A stretch of 64,000 nt of DNA from Micromonospora echinofusca (GTDB lineage: Bacteria > Actinomycetota > Actinomycetes > Mycobacteriales > Micromonosporaceae), in assembly GCF_900091445.1 (NCBI RefSeq), contig NZ_LT607733.1:5111001-5175000 (forward strand). Direction: 5' to 3'. The first letter of the stretch is position 1, and the number at the start of each line of letters is the position of its first letter. A program made the position numbers and the translations under genes. The notes below the pieces were generated by a model. The model was not told the origin of the DNA and searched no databases. It worked only from the letters and a program-made list of their open reading frames with translations. Shown piece by piece: positions 8,530 through 16,978 of this stretch.

Positions 8530-8764
8530 CGTCTTCCTGGGCCTGCTCCGACCCGCTCCGGGTCGGCGGCGCCGCGCGAGCCGCGCGCGGGCCAGCCGCG
8601 GTGGGCGTACGCCGGAAGCGAGATCGTCTCGGAAAGGCCCCGGATCTTATCAACATCCGGACATCCCGTACGGCGTGTTTCGGTTCACCTTGCGGAACGG
8701 GTACCTGTCCCCGTGCGTCAGTGAGGGACGATGGGCAACCGGGGACCACGACTGTGAGGAAATC

Positions 8765-10060
8765 ATGCGAGCTGTCCACAACCAGCTGATCCGGCGCGGC
8801 GACGACCGGCGGGACGGCCGACGTCGCGGGTTCGCGGCGGCGGTGCTCGCCGTGACGCTCGCGCTGGCCTCGGGCTGCACCGACGGTGGCGGGGGCAAGC
8901 CCTCGGGCTGGCAGAACGGCGCCGACCAGCCCGCCGCGCCGAAGGCGGCCGCCGCAATCGTCGAGCCCAAGGCCGACGCGAAGGACGTGCCCGCGTCGAC
9001 CGGCATCACCTTCACCGCGACGGAGGCCGAGGAGACCAGCGTCGAGCTGAAGGACTCCGCCGGCGCGGCCGTCGAGGGCGAGCTGGCCGCCGACGGGAAG
9101 AGTTGGCTGCCCGCCGGCGCCCTGAAGTACGGCGAGACGTACACCGCGACGGTGACCGCGACCGGCGACGACGGCAAGCCGGCCACAGCGACCAGCACCT
9201 TCACCACCATGGCGAAGCCCGGCAAGCAGGTGCGGATCAGCAGCTTCCTCGGCGACGACCAGGTCGTCGGCGTCGGCATGCCGCTGATCGTCAAGTTCAG
9301 CCGGGCCATCCCGGAGGACTACCGCGACGACGTGCAGAGCCGGATGACGGTCACCTCCTCGCCGGCGCAGGAGGGCATCTGGCACTGGGTCAGCCCGACC
9401 GAGATCCGCTACCGCCCGAAGGAGTTCTGGCGGGCCGACAGCGAGGTCACCTACCGGGTCCAGGCCGGCGGCCTGCCGCTGGGCGACGGCTGGTACGGCC
9501 GGGCGGACCTCAGCGTCGGCATCAAGATCGGCCCGGCGGTGGTCATGACGGTGGACAACAAGACCAAGCGGATGACGGTCACGAAGAACGGCTCCGTGAT
9601 CAAGACCATCCCGGTCAGCCTCGGCAAGAAGAGCACCCCCTCCTCCAGCGGCACGATGGTCGTCATCGAGAAGCTGCGCAAGACGGTCTTCGACACCTTC
9701 GAGGAGCTGGGCCCCGAGGAGGGCTACCGCACCAAGATCGACTATGCCCAGCGGCTGACCTGGGGCGGCGAGTTCATCCACGCCGCGCCGTGGTCCGAGG
9801 GGCAGCAGGGCCGGGTCAACGTCTCGCACGGCTGCGTCAACGTCTCGATGGCCAACGGCGCCTGGCTGTTCGCCAACACCCGCGTCGGCGACCCCATCAC
9901 CGTCAAGGGCACCGAGCGCAGGCTCCAGAACGGCAACGGCTGGACCGACTGGAACATGAGCTGGGAGCAGTACGTCAAGGGCAGCGCCCTGCCGTACGAG
10001 CCGCAGAGCGACGTCGCCCCGGAAGCGAGCGGCGAGCCCACGGTCACCCCGACCAACTGA
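8765..10060 (+). CDS. L,D-transpeptidase lipoprotein (second tandem paralogue)
   Basis: 431 residues with the same architecture as the gene before it. A basic N-terminus (RRGDDRRDGRRR) and hydrophobic stretch end in the lipobox LASGC (Cys about 38). Ig-like domains follow, then a YkuD domain with SHGCVNVS and catalytic Cys near 357. Long identical blocks, for example LGKK-TPSSSGTMVV and RLTWGGE-IHAAPWSE, show a tandem duplication. The N-terminal linkers have diverged strongly. ATG 8765 follows GAGGAAATC; an in-frame upstream ATG at 8675 would bury the signal peptide. Role: 3-3 cross-linking of the cell wall. Confidence 0.92.
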   Translation: MRAVHNQLIRRGDDRRDGRRRGFAAAVLAVTLALASGCTDGGGGKPSGWQNGADQPAAPKAAAAIVEPKADAKDVPASTGITFTATEAEETSVELKDSAGAAVEGELAADGKSWLPAGALKYGETYTATVTATGDDGKPATATSTFTTMAKPGKQVRISSFLGDDQVVGVGMPLIVKFSRAIPEDYRDDVQSRMTVTSSPAQEGIWHWVSPTEIRYRPKEFWRADSEVTYRVQAGGLPLGDGWYGRADLSVGIKIGPAVVMTVDNKTKRMTVTKNGSVIKTIPVSLGKKSTPSSSGTMVVIEKLRKTVFDTFEELGPEEGYRTKIDYAQRLTWGGEFIHAAPWSEGQQGRVNVSHGCVNVSMANGAWLFANTRVGDPITVKGTERRLQNGNGWTDWNMSWEQYVKGSALPYEPQSDVAPEASGEPTVTPTN

Positions 10061-10071
10061 GCCCGCGAACG

Positions 10072-10105
10072 CCGAAGGCCCCCTCCGCGAGGAGGGGGCC
10101 TTCGG
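10072..10105. terminator. Bidirectional terminator between L,D-transpeptidase and tRNA-His
   Basis: Perfect 15-bp stem CCGAAGGCCCCCTCC/GGAGGGGGCCTTCGG with a GCGA loop. It can end both the plus-strand gene and the minus-strand tRNA. Confidence 0.85.
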
Positions 10106-10111
10106 TCACCG

Positions 10112-10185
10112 GGTGACTGATGGGAATTGAACCCACGACAACCGGGACCACAACCCGGTGCTCTGCCAACTGAGCTACAGCCACC
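10112..10185 (-). tRNA. tRNA-His (anticodon GUG)
   Basis: Minus strand. Acceptor GTGGCTG/CAGTCAC with one G-U pair, D arm GCTCAGTTGGCAGAGC, anticodon stem-loop CCGGGTTGTGGTCCCGG, T arm GGGTTCAATTCCC. An extra G(-1) at 10185 faces discriminator C at 10112, the hallmark of tRNA-His. CCA is not encoded. Confidence 0.96.
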
Positions 10186-10309
10186 ATGCCGTTCACACCC
10201 GACGGATCCGCGCCCGGTCGATCGCCCCGGGCGGGGTGCGGACCAATAATAGCCCCACCCCCGCCCGCCGCGTCCAGCGGGTTCCGCCGAGCGGGTTGTG
10301 CCCGGCGGC

Positions 10310-10900
10310 TCAGAGTCCGGCTGCTATTGCCTTGGCGGTCTCCACGTCCGGCCCGGGCAGCGGCACGAAGACGGTCCGCCGGTAGTACTCCAGCTCCCGG
10401 ATGCTCTCCCGGATGTCGGCCAGGGCCCGGTGCGCGAGCCCCTTCTGCGGCTGGCCGAAGTACACCCGGGGGTACCAGCGGCGGCACAGCTCCTTGATCG
10501 ACGAGACGTCGATCATCCGGTAGTGCAGGTGCGCGTCGAGGCGTGGCATGTCCCGGGTGATGAAGCCCCGGTCGGTGGCGATCGAGTTGCCGCACAGCGG
10601 GGCGGTGCGGGGGTCCTTCACATGGCTGGCGACGTAGTCCAGGACCATGTCCTCGGCCTCGGCGAGGCTCACCGTCGAGCGCCGGACCTCCTCGGTCAGC
10701 CCCGACTTGGCGTGCATCGTCGCCACGATCTCCGGCATCGCCTCCAGCGCCGCCTCGTCGGCGTGGATCACCACGTCGACGCCGTCCCCGAGCACGTTGA
10801 GGTCGGGATCGGTGACGAGCGCGGCGACCTCGATCAGTTTGTCCCTGCCGAGGTCCAACCCGGTCATCTCACAGTCGATCCAGACGAGAAGATCAGCCAC
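10310..10900 (-). CDS. orn: Oligoribonuclease (DEDDh 3'-5' exoribonuclease)
   Basis: 196 residues. Exo I motif [11 protein letters not shown] with acidic residues 9 and 11, conserved [23 protein letters not shown] and [14 protein letters not shown] (Exo III His and Asp), as in Orn proteins. It degrades 2-5 nt RNAs, including pGpG from cyclic di-GMP turnover, to mononucleotides. GTG 10900 lies 6 nt from TAGGCT, so the transcript is probably leaderless. It is divergent from the GT87 gene. Confidence 0.95.
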   Translation of the reverse strand: MADLLVWIDCEMTGLDLGRDKLIEVAALVTDPDLNVLGDGVDVVIHADEAALEAMPEIVATMHAKSGLTEEVRRSTVSLAEAEDMVLDYVASHVKDPRTAPLCGNSIATDRGFITRDMPRLDAHLHYRMIDVSSIKELCRRWYPRVYFGQPQKGLAHRALADIRESIRELEYYRRTVFVPLPGPDVETAKAIAAGL

Positions 10901-10906
10901 CGGGAC

Positions 10907-10912
10907 AGCCTA
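10907..10912 (-). promoter_or_regulatory. -10 element of orn (leaderless)
   Basis: TAGGCT on the minus strand, 6 nt before the orn GTG, with no Shine-Dalgarno between. Confidence 0.55.
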
Positions 10913-10963
10913 CGCGCAGCCCACCCGGCCGCGCGCCCGCGCACCGGGGCGCGCGGTGACCGC

Positions 10964-10969
10964 TAGGGT
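10964..10969 (+). promoter_or_regulatory. -10 element of the GT87 gene (leaderless)
   Basis: TAGGGT with 6 nt to the GTG at 10976. Back to back with the orn promoter in a 75-bp gap. Confidence 0.5.
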
Positions 10970-10975
10970 TTCCCC

Positions 10976-12244
10976 GTGCCAGCCGAACCCGCCGCGCCGC
11001 CCGCCGTCACCGACGACGATCCCGGTGGCCGTACGGTCCGTCGGCTCGTCGCCGTCCTGGCGCTGGCCGCCGTGCTGCCGGCGCTCTACCTGCCCGGCCT
11101 GGTGCACGACTTCTTCGACCTGAAGATCTACATGCGGGCGATGGACTGGTGGTCGGCCGGGAACCCGCTCTACGACTACGCGCAGCCCGACCGGGTCCAG
11201 GGCGAGCTCTACTTCACCTATCCGCCGTTCAGCGCGCTGCTGCTGCGCCCGTTCGCGCTGCTGCCGCTGGGCGCCACCGTGGCGATCTTCACGGTCCTCA
11301 CCGGGCTGGCGGTGGTGGTCACCACCCGGTGGCTGCTCGCGCCGGTGATCGCCCGGCACGGCCTGCCCCGTGTGTTCAGCCTCACCGTTGCGGTCCTGCT
11401 CGTGCTGGCCGTGGAGAGCACCCGCGAGACGATCACGTTCGGTCAGATCAACATGCTGCTGGTCGTGCTGATCCTGGCGGACCTGCTCTTCGCCGTACCC
11501 CGGGCGAGCCGGTGGGCGGGCGTGGGCGTCGGCCTCGCGACGGCGCTCAAGCTCTTCCCGGGCATCTTCATCGTCTACCTGCTGGTCACCCGCCGGTGGC
11601 GGGCGGCGCTGGTGGCGAGCGTGACGGCCGCCGCGGCGACCCTGCTCGCCGCGGCGGTCGCGCCCCGCGACTCGTGGCGGTTCTGGACGCACGAGCTGTG
11701 GGCGACCGACCGCGTCGGTCGCACGGACTACACCGGCAACCAGTCGCTGTTCGGCCTGCTCAGCCGCATCACCGCACCCGAGAAGCCCAACCAGGTGATC
11801 TGGCTGCTGCTGGTCGCGGTCGTCGCCGCGTACGGGCTGTGGCGCGCCGCCCGGGCCGCCCGCGCGGGGGACGCGCTCACCGGCCTCGCCCTCACCGGGC
11901 TGGTCGGCGCGCTGGTCAGCCCCATCACCTGGACCCACCACATCTACTGGTTCATCCCGGCCGTCGTGGTGCTGGTGGACGCGGCGCTGAGCGCCGACCC
12001 CGCGACCGGCGAGGGCACCCGCCGGCGGCGTGGGATGGCCGCGCTCGCCGTCGGCACCTCCGCCCTCATCGTGTACGGGGTGGTGACCTTCCACGACTGG
12101 GGAGTCGCCCCGGTGCGTACTGACTCGCCGGGCGAGTTCCTGGTGCGCAACACCTACGTGCTGCTGAGCCTGCTGCTGCTGGTGGCCCTGCCGGTGCGAC
12201 GCGAGTGCGGCAAGTCACCTCAATTGGACAGTCTTCCCAAGTAG
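10976..12244 (+). CDS. GT87-family polyprenol-phosphate mannosyltransferase-like membrane protein (DUF2029)
   Basis: 422 residues with about ten hydrophobic segments after a short cytoplasmic N-terminus. The hallmark FFDLKIYMRAMDWWSAGNPLY and FTYPPFSALLLRPFALLPLG, and the later LATALKLFPGIFIVYLLV and TWTHHIYWF, fit the GT87 (GT-C fold) family. These use polyprenyl-phospho-mannose to add alpha-mannose to phosphatidylinositol mannosides, lipomannan or related envelope glycans. The Asp-containing first loop holds the probable catalytic residue. It is a single gene ended by the hairpin at 12316. Confidence 0.85.
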   Translation: MPAEPAAPPAVTDDDPGGRTVRRLVAVLALAAVLPALYLPGLVHDFFDLKIYMRAMDWWSAGNPLYDYAQPDRVQGELYFTYPPFSALLLRPFALLPLGATVAIFTVLTGLAVVVTTRWLLAPVIARHGLPRVFSLTVAVLLVLAVESTRETITFGQINMLLVVLILADLLFAVPRASRWAGVGVGLATALKLFPGIFIVYLLVTRRWRAALVASVTAAAATLLAAAVAPRDSWRFWTHELWATDRVGRTDYTGNQSLFGLLSRITAPEKPNQVIWLLLVAVVAAYGLWRAARAARAGDALTGLALTGLVGALVSPITWTHHIYWFIPAVVVLVDAALSADPATGEGTRRRRGMAALAVGTSALIVYGVVTFHDWGVAPVRTDSPGEFLVRNTYVLLSLLLLVALPVRRECGKSPQLDSLPK

Positions 12245-12315
12245 CGCCCTTCGTCGCTAATCTGGTCGCAACTACCTCAGGCGTCTCTCGGGTAGCACCG
12301 ATCCCCCGGTGAGGA

Positions 12316-12346
12316 CGGCCCTCCGCGTCGGCAGCGCGGAGGGCCG
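12316..12346. terminator. Bidirectional terminator between convergent genes
   Basis: 12-bp stem CGGCCCTCCGCG/CGCGGAGGGCCG with a 7-nt loop, 15 bp before the stop codon of the next minus-strand gene. Confidence 0.8.
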
Positions 12347-12360
12347 TTCGCCGTCGCGGC

Positions 12361-13536
12361 TCAGCGCCCGTCGTCCGGCGGCTGCCGGTCGGCGCCGAGG
12401 GGCGCGGTGACGGCGGAGGCGGCACGCGCGGCGGAGGCGTCGGCGGTCTCGGGGGTCTCGGAGGCGGCAGGGGCGTCGGGGACGGCGGGGCGGAGGCGAG
12501 CCTCCGCGGCGACGGGGTCGGCCCCCTGCTCGGGGGCGACGGGCGGCCAGGCCAGCGTGAGGTTCACCTCGGGCGGCCGGAGCGCCGGATCGTCCCCGAC
12601 GAGGTCCGCGAGCGTCGCGGGCCGACGGGCGGGCACCGGCCCGATCGCCGGCCGGGCCCCCGGCGCGGCGGCGCCGACCGAGGCGAGCTGACGCCCGGCG
12701 AGGCGGGACCGGTCGCTGTCCCGGGTCGGCTGCGCGCCGAGGCCGCTGAGCGAGGTCACCCCGAGGCGGCCGGCGAGCACCGGCACCTGGTCGGGCTCGA
12801 CCACGAAGACGACCTCGCGGGGGCGCACCGGACGCAGCAGGAGCAGGGCCAGCACCACGGTCAGCACCCCGCCGGCCAGCAGCCCGGCGGTCGCCGGGGC
12901 GGTCCAGCCGGCCCGCAGCCCCGCGCGCAGTTCCAGGGTCAGGTCGGCGCGCCCGTCGGGGCGCATCACCACCAGGCTCAGCCCCCGGTCGGCCAGCTCC
13001 GCCGGGGTCCACTCCAGCCCGCCGATCCCCTCGCGTACCCAGAAGGGCTGCCCGATCGGCGCGGGAGCGGCGGACGGCGCGGGACCGGCGGACGGCGCGG
13101 GACCGGCGGACGGCGCGGGACCGGCGGACGGCGCGGGACCGGCGGACGGCGCGGGACCGGCGGGCTCCAGCCGGACCGGCAGCGGCCCTCGGGCCAGCGC
13201 CACCCGGCGCACCTCCGCGTGCGCGACGGGGTCGAGCCAGCGCCGCACCTCGTCGGTCGGGGCCAACCCGACGAAGGCCGGGCCGTCGGGCGTCCGGGCG
13301 TCCAGCCGGAGCCGGGCCTGCCCGGCGCGGGCGAACGGCGCCTCGGCCCGCAACAGCTCGTCGACGTCCCGGACGACCACCGCGTGGCCCGGGGTCTGGA
13401 CGGTCTCGAACCGGGCGCTGAAGGCACCACCGGGGTCGGTCTGCCGGGCGAGCAGCGCGAGCGCCCCGCCGGTCAGCAGCCCCGTGATCCCGACCGTCAG
13501 CAGCAGCATGGCGGCGAGCACCCGCACGAACCGCAT
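12361..13536 (-). CDS. Actinobacterial two-helix membrane protein with a GPAPSA repeat; function unknown
   Basis: 391 residues. An N-terminal membrane anchor (about 5-30) leads to an extracytoplasmic region (about 31-210). A second helix (about 213-234) precedes a Pro/Ala-rich C-terminal cytoplasmic tail of about 150 residues. Residues 127-156 are five exact copies of GPAPSA, encoded by an 18-bp tandem repeat, forming a flexible linker. The outer segment contains WVREGIGGLEWTPAELADRGLSL. No enzymatic motif was recognised. A GGAGGGGGACGAGG Shine-Dalgarno supports ATG 13536. It stands alone; its neighbours give no clear functional hint. Confidence 0.7.
   Translation of the reverse strand: MRFVRVLAAMLLLTVGITGLLTGGALALLARQTDPGGAFSARFETVQTPGHAVVVRDVDELLRAEAPFARAGQARLRLDARTPDGPAFVGLAPTDEVRRWLDPVAHAEVRRVALARGPLPVRLEPAGPAPSAGPAPSAGPAPSAGPAPSAGPAPSAAPAPIGQPFWVREGIGGLEWTPAELADRGLSLVVMRPDGRADLTLELRAGLRAGWTAPATAGLLAGGVLTVVLALLLLRPVRPREVVFVVEPDQVPVLAGRLGVTSLSGLGAQPTRDSDRSRLAGRQLASVGAAAPGARPAIGPVPARRPATLADLVGDDPALRPPEVNLTLAWPPVAPEQGADPVAAEARLRPAVPDAPAASETPETADASAARAASAVTAPLGADRQPPDDGR
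13069..13158. repeat. 18-bp tandem repeat, five copies, in frame
   Basis: Five consecutive near-identical copies of an 18-bp unit (GGACCGGCGGACGGCGCG in plus-strand phase), each encoding GPAPSA on the minus strand. An 18-bp unit keeps frame when copy number changes, so this is a likely length-variable linker. Confidence 0.9.
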
Positions 13537-13630
13537 TCGCCTCGTCCCCCTCCGTAGCCGGATACCCGGCCGACCTTACCGACGAGGGGCGACTGATCAG
13601 CGGATATCCACGGCACGGGCCCGGAAAGCA

Positions 13631-13660
13631 GCCGGCCCGCCGGGTGGTCCGACGGGCCGG
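13631..13660 (-). terminator. Possible terminator of the CopCD-YcnI operon
   Basis: GCCGGCCCG (13631-13639) pairs with CGGGCCGG (13653-13660) about 20 nt after the YcnI stop on the minus strand. There is no U-run. Confidence 0.4.
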
Positions 13661-13678
13661 GCAGCGGTGCGGGGTGGC

Positions 13679-14410
13679 TCACTCCCGCGACGTCGGCGCC
13701 CGCCGCGTACGCGAGAAGGCGAGCCCGCCGAGCAGCAGGCCGCCCACGCCGGCGACCAGGCCCGCGACCGCGAGCCCGGTGGCCACTCCGTCGCTCTCGG
13801 CGTCGTCATCGTCGTCGTCGGCCTGCGGCGCGGCGGCGCCGGTGGGGGCGGCCGACGGCGAGGCCGCCGTCAGGTTGAGCACGGGGGCGGGGGTCTCCGG
13901 CTCCTCGCCGCCGGGGAGCGGCTCCTCGATCCACCGCTGCACGTTGCCGTCGGAGTAGGTCTGCAACGTCTTGAAGACCATCGTCTCGACCTGCGGCAGC
14001 GGCCCCATCGAGACCGGGAACTCCTGGAACTGGCCGGGCTTGACCCCCGCGGCCCCGGCCGCCGTCCAGGTGATTCTGGAGACGACCTCGCTGAGCTGGC
14101 TGCCGTGCACCTCGACCGGCGGGTCCACCTTTCGCTTCTCCACCGCCACCGTCCAGCCGGGCACCGGCATGGTCGACACGGAGCCCACGGGCGCGTTCTC
14201 CGGCAGAACCACCTCCAGCTTCGTGGTGGAGGCCGTGTCGCTCTCGTTCGGCACCCGGAAGGCGAACCGGCCGTAGCCGCCCTGCGTGGCCTCCTGCGGG
14301 TCGACCGTGACGTGGGCCGAGGCGGGCGCCGCGAAGCCGAGGACGGCGGTGGCGACGGCGCCGAGCGCCAGGGCGGCGGCGGCGCTTGCGGTACGCCGGA
14401 GACGGATCAT
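13679..14410 (-). CDS. YcnI-family (DUF1775) copper-binding membrane protein
   Basis: 243 residues. Signal peptide ending APASA, so the mature protein begins with His33 (HVTVDPQEATQGG), the His used with a conserved Glu or Trp to bind Cu(II) in YcnI proteins. The YcnI domain spans about 33-160. A poly-Asp segment (QADDDDDDAES) and a C-terminal membrane helix with RTRR anchor follow. Likely role: extracytoplasmic copper chaperone feeding or buffering CopC/CopD. It starts 16 nt after the CopC-CopD fusion gene on the same strand, with GGAAGG before ATG 14410, so the two are an operon. Confidence 0.88.
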   Translation of the reverse strand: MIRLRRTASAAAALALGAVATAVLGFAAPASAHVTVDPQEATQGGYGRFAFRVPNESDTASTTKLEVVLPENAPVGSVSTMPVPGWTVAVEKRKVDPPVEVHGSQLSEVVSRITWTAAGAAGVKPGQFQEFPVSMGPLPQVETMVFKTLQTYSDGNVQRWIEEPLPGGEEPETPAPVLNLTAASPSAAPTGAAAPQADDDDDDAESDGVATGLAVAGLVAGVGGLLLGGLAFSRTRRAPTSRE

Positions 14411-14426
14411 GGTGCGAGCCTTCCTG

Positions 14427-16082
14427 TTACCTGATCGGCACGGTGGCGGTCACCGTGGCCTGGTCGATGTCCGACGTGCGGACGGTGATGCGCAGCTGCC
14501 ACTCCCCGGCGGCCGGGAAGTTGATCTCGCCGGTGGCGTGGTTGTCGGTCAGTGGCAGCAGCGGGACCTGGATGGGCTCGATCCCCGCCGCCGGCAGGGC
14601 GGCCGTGGCCCGCCACTCCACCACCGGCTGGGGCCGGTTGTCCTTCGTGTACGCGTAGAAGTGCACGGTGTTGTTGCCCCGCTCGGCCGGGTCCAGCTCG
14701 ATCTGGAGCGAGTAGTTCGGGCTGGACAGCGTCGTGGAGAAGTAGCGGGGCGTCGAGCCGGCCACGTCGGCGCCGGCGGTGCGGGCGGGGGTGGTCTGCA
14801 CCAGGACGGCGGACAGGCCGAGGACCACCGCCGTGATCGCCAGCTCCGCCCAGACCGCCCGCCGCATCGACGTCGGCCGGCCGGCCGCGGTGCGCCGGCG
14901 CACCAACTGCCGCGAGTACGCGGCCACCGCGATCACCAGCACGAAGAGCGCGATCTTGCCCAGCACCAGCCGCCCGTAGAAGGTGTCGACCAGCGCGCGG
15001 GGGGTGGCCACCTCGATCAGCGCCTGTACGGTGCCGGCGAGCAGCAGCACCGAGACGGCCAGCGCCGCCCAGCGCGACCAGATCGGCAGGATCGCGCCCA
15101 GCTCCCGCTCGTCGGCCCGGGGCAGCAGGAAGACCGCGAGCAGCACGAGCCCGCCCAGCCAGACCGCCATGCCGCCCAGGTGCACGGCGTCGACGACCAC
15201 GGAGACCGCCGGGGCGGGCGAGGCCGCCGGGTGCCCGGCCAGCGGCCAGGTCACCAGCGCCGCCGCCCCGAGTACGCCCAGGATGACCAGGTCGCTGCGT
15301 TCGACCGGCCCCGCCATCAGGGGCCGGAGCAGGAACGCCGCCGCCGCCAACAGGCCCAGCCGGACCAGGTGCGCGGCGCCGAAGGCGCTGCCCAGCACGT
15401 CGCTGAGCCCCTGGCCGGTGACGTCGAGCACGCCGCCGCCGGCGGTGTACGGCACCTGGAGCAGGAGGTTCGCCACCGTGGAGACCGCCAGCAGGCCGAG
15501 CCCCGCCCAGGCCAGGCGGGCCGGGCCCCGCCGGGGCAGCCGCCGGGGCCAGAGCGCGGCGAGCACCAGCGCCGAGCCGACGAGCAGCAGCAGGCCGACG
15601 TAGCCGGCGTACTTGGCGACCTTGACCGCGTTGCCGACGACCGGGTCGGCCCGGCTGTCGTCCCCGCTGTCGACCGGGGGCGTCGAGGGCGCGCCGACGG
15701 AGTAGGTGAACGCGCCCGAGACGGGATGGCTGTCGGCGGAGATCACCCGGTAGCTGACCAGGTAGGTGCCGCGTGCCCCGGCGGGGTCGACCGGCACGGT
15801 GACCACGGTGCCCTCGAAGGTCGGTTCGCCGCGGTCGGCGCGGGACCCGTCCGGTGCGATCACCCTGATCTTGCCGGGCACCTTGCGGACGGACTCGCTG
15901 AACGTGAGCACGACCTCCGCCGGCGCGTTCGACACCACGGCCGAGGCGATCGGGCTGCTGCTCACCAGCACCGCGTGGGCGCTGGCGGGGCCGGCGGGTG
16001 CGATCAGCAGGGCGACGACGGTGACCAGCAGCCCGGCGATGGCGAGCAGCCGGGCGATCGGGCGGCGGTTGGCGACGTTCAT
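14427..16082 (-). CDS. CopC-CopD fusion copper transport protein
   Basis: 551 residues. Signal peptide cleaved before His36 gives a mature HAVLVSSSP start, the CopC copper-brace N-terminus. The partner ligands are visible at ISADSHPVSG (Asp117, His119). From about 150 to 400 there are eight or nine membrane helices of the CopD type (SVVVDAVHLGGMAVWLGGL, STVANLLLQ). The last 120 residues are an extracytoplasmic beta-rich domain (YSLQIELDPAERGNNTVHFY). It probably captures copper outside and imports it for cuproenzymes. It is first gene of an operon with YcnI, downstream of an anti-sigma gene on the same strand. Confidence 0.9.
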   Translation of the reverse strand: MNVANRRPIARLLAIAGLLVTVVALLIAPAGPASAHAVLVSSSPIASAVVSNAPAEVVLTFSESVRKVPGKIRVIAPDGSRADRGEPTFEGTVVTVPVDPAGARGTYLVSYRVISADSHPVSGAFTYSVGAPSTPPVDSGDDSRADPVVGNAVKVAKYAGYVGLLLLVGSALVLAALWPRRLPRRGPARLAWAGLGLLAVSTVANLLLQVPYTAGGGVLDVTGQGLSDVLGSAFGAAHLVRLGLLAAAAFLLRPLMAGPVERSDLVILGVLGAAALVTWPLAGHPAASPAPAVSVVVDAVHLGGMAVWLGGLVLLAVFLLPRADERELGAILPIWSRWAALAVSVLLLAGTVQALIEVATPRALVDTFYGRLVLGKIALFVLVIAVAAYSRQLVRRRTAAGRPTSMRRAVWAELAITAVVLGLSAVLVQTTPARTAGADVAGSTPRYFSTTLSSPNYSLQIELDPAERGNNTVHFYAYTKDNRPQPVVEWRATAALPAAGIEPIQVPLLPLTDNHATGEINFPAAGEWQLRITVRTSDIDQATVTATVPIR

Positions 16083-16226
16083 GCCGGCAATGCTCTCGAA
16101 TCCGACCGGTCCGGCGCGACTCCAACCATGCCCGATGCCGCCGGCGCGACCGCGAGCGACGATGCCGGTACCCGTCCGGCCGCGCCCACGTCCGGCGGAT
16201 TCGCGCCCGGCCCGGTCGGCGCGGCG

Positions 16227-16871
16227 TCAGCCATGGTGGGCCAGGAGGGCGGCCGACGGCCGGCGGTCCGGCTCGTCGCTGACCCGACCCAGCGCCCAGA
16301 GCAGCCCCGCCTGCACCACGGCGGCCAGGTGGCCGACCTCGTGCACCAGGGCGGTCGTCGAGTTCGCGATGTCCACCGCGCTGGTGCCGGCCAGGCAGAC
16401 CGCCAGCACCAGTGCCACCGGTACGAACGCGCGGGCCCGCTCGGGCCGCCACGCGGCGAGCGCGAAGCCGACGGCCAGCGCCACGTCGAAGGAGGCCATC
16501 TCGCGGCTGGCGTGCGGATCGACGCTCACGCCCAACCCGGCGAGCAGCACCGGCAGGGCGATCGCCAACTGGGCGACCGCGGCCACCGCGACCGCGACCC
16601 GCAGCACCTGCCGGCGGGCCGCCCGGGCCGCCACCCGGGCACGTCCCGCCGCGAGCGGGTCGGCGGCGACGGCCGCCAGCACCGACGCGGTCAGGTCCGG
16701 CACCGCCACCGCCTGAACCCGGACCAGCCGGGTCACCTGCTCGGCCCGGGCCAGCCAGGCCCGGCAGCCGGGGCAGCTCTCCGCGTGCGCGTCCAGCACC
16801 GCCGGCGCCGCCAGCGGGTCCTCGCCGTCCAGCCGCGCCGACAGCGCCGCGCGTACGTCGTCGCATGTCAT
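16227..16871 (-). CDS. Zinc-finger anti-sigma factor-like membrane protein
   Basis: 214 residues. The N-terminal ZAS-type motif is H29-x3-C33-x2-C36 (DAHAESCPGC), with MTCDDVRAALSARLDGE before it as in RsiW/RskA relatives. After about residue 80 come four or five hydrophobic segments, more than the usual single anchor. ZAS proteins bind and silence an ECF sigma factor. The only candidate partner, at 16979, is on the opposite strand with starts 107 bp apart, which is an uncommon arrangement. It could also regulate CopC-CopD indirectly. Confidence 0.75.
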   Translation of the reverse strand: MTCDDVRAALSARLDGEDPLAAPAVLDAHAESCPGCRAWLARAEQVTRLVRVQAVAVPDLTASVLAAVAADPLAAGRARVAARAARRQVLRVAVAVAAVAQLAIALPVLLAGLGVSVDPHASREMASFDVALAVGFALAAWRPERARAFVPVALVLAVCLAGTSAVDIANSTTALVHEVGHLAAVVQAGLLWALGRVSDEPDRRPSAALLAHHG

Positions 16872-16964
16872 GTGGGGGTAGTCGGACGACGCGGCGGAAT
16901 AGTTCCCGAGGTGGCGCAGGCCATGGAAGGGCCGAAGGACCCTCCCGCCCCCGACACCGCCGCG

Positions 16965-16970
16965 TAACCT
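16965..16970 (+). promoter_or_regulatory. -10 element of the ECF sigma gene (leaderless)
   Basis: TAACCT with 8 nt to GTG 16979, no Shine-Dalgarno. Confidence 0.45.
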
Positions 16971-16978
16971 GGATTGTC

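Noticed and set aside
13069..13158. Five-copy 18-bp repeat considered as a CRISPR-like or regulatory array
   Set aside because: No spacers; the units are contiguous and in frame within a coding sequence.
16412..16978. 189-codon N-terminal extension of the ECF sigma frame
   Set aside because: Runs antisense through the anti-sigma gene, is Pro/Arg-rich and has no family match; GTG 16979 behind a -10 box is the natural start.
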